From a virus, in the IMG/VR virus record IMGVR_UViG_3300033273_000117, positions 1 through 21,412 of that record: a DNA stretch of 21,412 nt; one strand, given 5' to 3'. Both the position numbers and the translations under genes were made by a program. Below, piece after piece: positions 21,104-21,412 of this stretch. The notes under the pieces are model-generated. The model saw nothing but the letters and a program-made list of their open reading frames with translations, was not told the DNA's origin and made no database searches. The first letter of the stretch is position 1. Each line of letters begins with the position of its first letter.

Positions 21104-21412
21104 TCAGACGTTACCGATGACTTCCGAGAAGGAAACCCCAGTTCTGGTAGCAACGAAGGTCAGACCAATGAAGTTGATTGATCTGTTTGGTTTGATGTAG
21201 ATGTCAGCGACAAACTCATTGTTGTCGATAACAGCAGCAGTGTTATTTGTTTCGTCACAAATAACAACGTAGTCAAAGATGCCTCTCTTGGCTTGAACAT
21301 CACGGAGGAATGGTTCAACGATGTTAACAAAGTTGGTTCTTGTGATCTCGTCGTTGAACTCAAACAGTTGGTCTCTAGCGGCAGCAGCGATTGCTTGCTC
21401 CAGGTAGATGAA
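21104..21412 (-). CDS. 18: Tail sheath protein, C-terminal part (T4 gp18)
   Basis: Only the last 102 codons are in the window; the gene begins beyond the right edge. The fragment reads IYLEQAIAAARDQLFEFND, then TNFVNIVEPFLRDVQAKRGI, DYVVICDETNNTA, NEFVADIYIKPNRSINFIGL, and ends FSEVIGNV. The VEPFLRDVQAKRGIFDYVVICDxTNN and IYIKPxRSINFIxL blocks are the conserved C-terminal domain of contractile sheath proteins, including the strand that is exchanged with the neighbouring subunit. Gene order 18-19-20 is that of T4. Confidence 0.96.
   Translation of the reverse strand, partial: FIYLEQAIAAAARDQLFEFNDEITRTNFVNIVEPFLRDVQAKRGIFDYVVICDETNNTAAVIDNNEFVADIYIKPNRSINFIGLTFVATRTGVSFSEVIGNV

Noticed and set aside
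1-21412. CRISPR array, tRNA genes, insertion sequence or integrase
   Set aside because: Looked for repeat-spacer patterns, tRNA cloverleaf ends and transposase/recombinase motifs; none seen.

Overview
The window is a contiguous piece of a T4-like myovirus genome, almost certainly a marine cyanophage (Synechococcus/Prochlorococcus type). The grounds are a dense block of T4 core genes in the order typical of these phages (18-19-20-67-21-22-23-3-uvsY-uvsW-55-47-46 ... 45), combined with cyanophage-typical accessory genes: speD (S-adenosylmethionine decarboxylase) and a cobS-like AAA+ ATPase. Every gene I accept is on the minus strand, so the biological order runs from right (21412) to left (1). 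Neighbouring genes very often overlap as ATGA, TAATG, TGATG or TAGTG. No tRNA, integrase, IS element or CRISPR was seen, and no gene-free stretch exceeds about 115 bases.

Layout in transcription order. (1) 21412-15062, virion module: end of the tail sheath (gp18), tail tube (gp19), portal (gp20), gp67-like prohead core, a small beta-rich protein, prohead protease (gp21), scaffold (gp22) and major capsid (gp23). It contains several T4-type late promoters (TATAAATA or close variants) and ends in a UUCG-loop terminator. (2) 14990-11869: a gp3-like tail protein, uvsY, a small ORF, uvsW helicase and an Sm-like hypothetical. A second late promoter lies before uvsW, with a hairpin placed so that late transcripts should escape it and read-through transcripts should not. 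(3) 11757-8073: a strong extended -10 sigma-70 promoter, then late sigma factor gp55, gp47, a small ORF, gp46 (SbcCD-type nuclease) and a very basic 48-residue protein. (4) 8057-2935: two late-gene islands (327 aa plus 167 aa, and 68 aa), each opened by a late promoter and closed by a near-identical double-hairpin terminator. Each island is followed at once by a sigma-70-like -10 box that begins an early gene. Those early genes are a 707-residue HEXXH metallopeptidase/VWA protein and its likely partner, the CobS-like MoxR-type AAA+ ATPase. (5) 2923-1: a tightly overlapping operon of DUF3310 protein, sliding clamp gp45, speD, a two-helix membrane protein, three unrecognised small proteins and the beginning of a protein with a Cys-His-Asp arrangement.

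How the parts work together: early promoters drive recombination and replication genes and gp55. gp55, with the clamp gp45 and host RNA polymerase, should then fire the TATAAATA-type promoters for capsid and tail genes and for the late islands. gp21 matures the prohead, and a likely L-x-E cleavage site is visible in gp23. UvsY/UvsW/46/47 carry out recombination-dependent replication. The least understood parts are the metallopeptidase-VWA/AAA+ pair and the late-island proteins, two of which share a short helical module.
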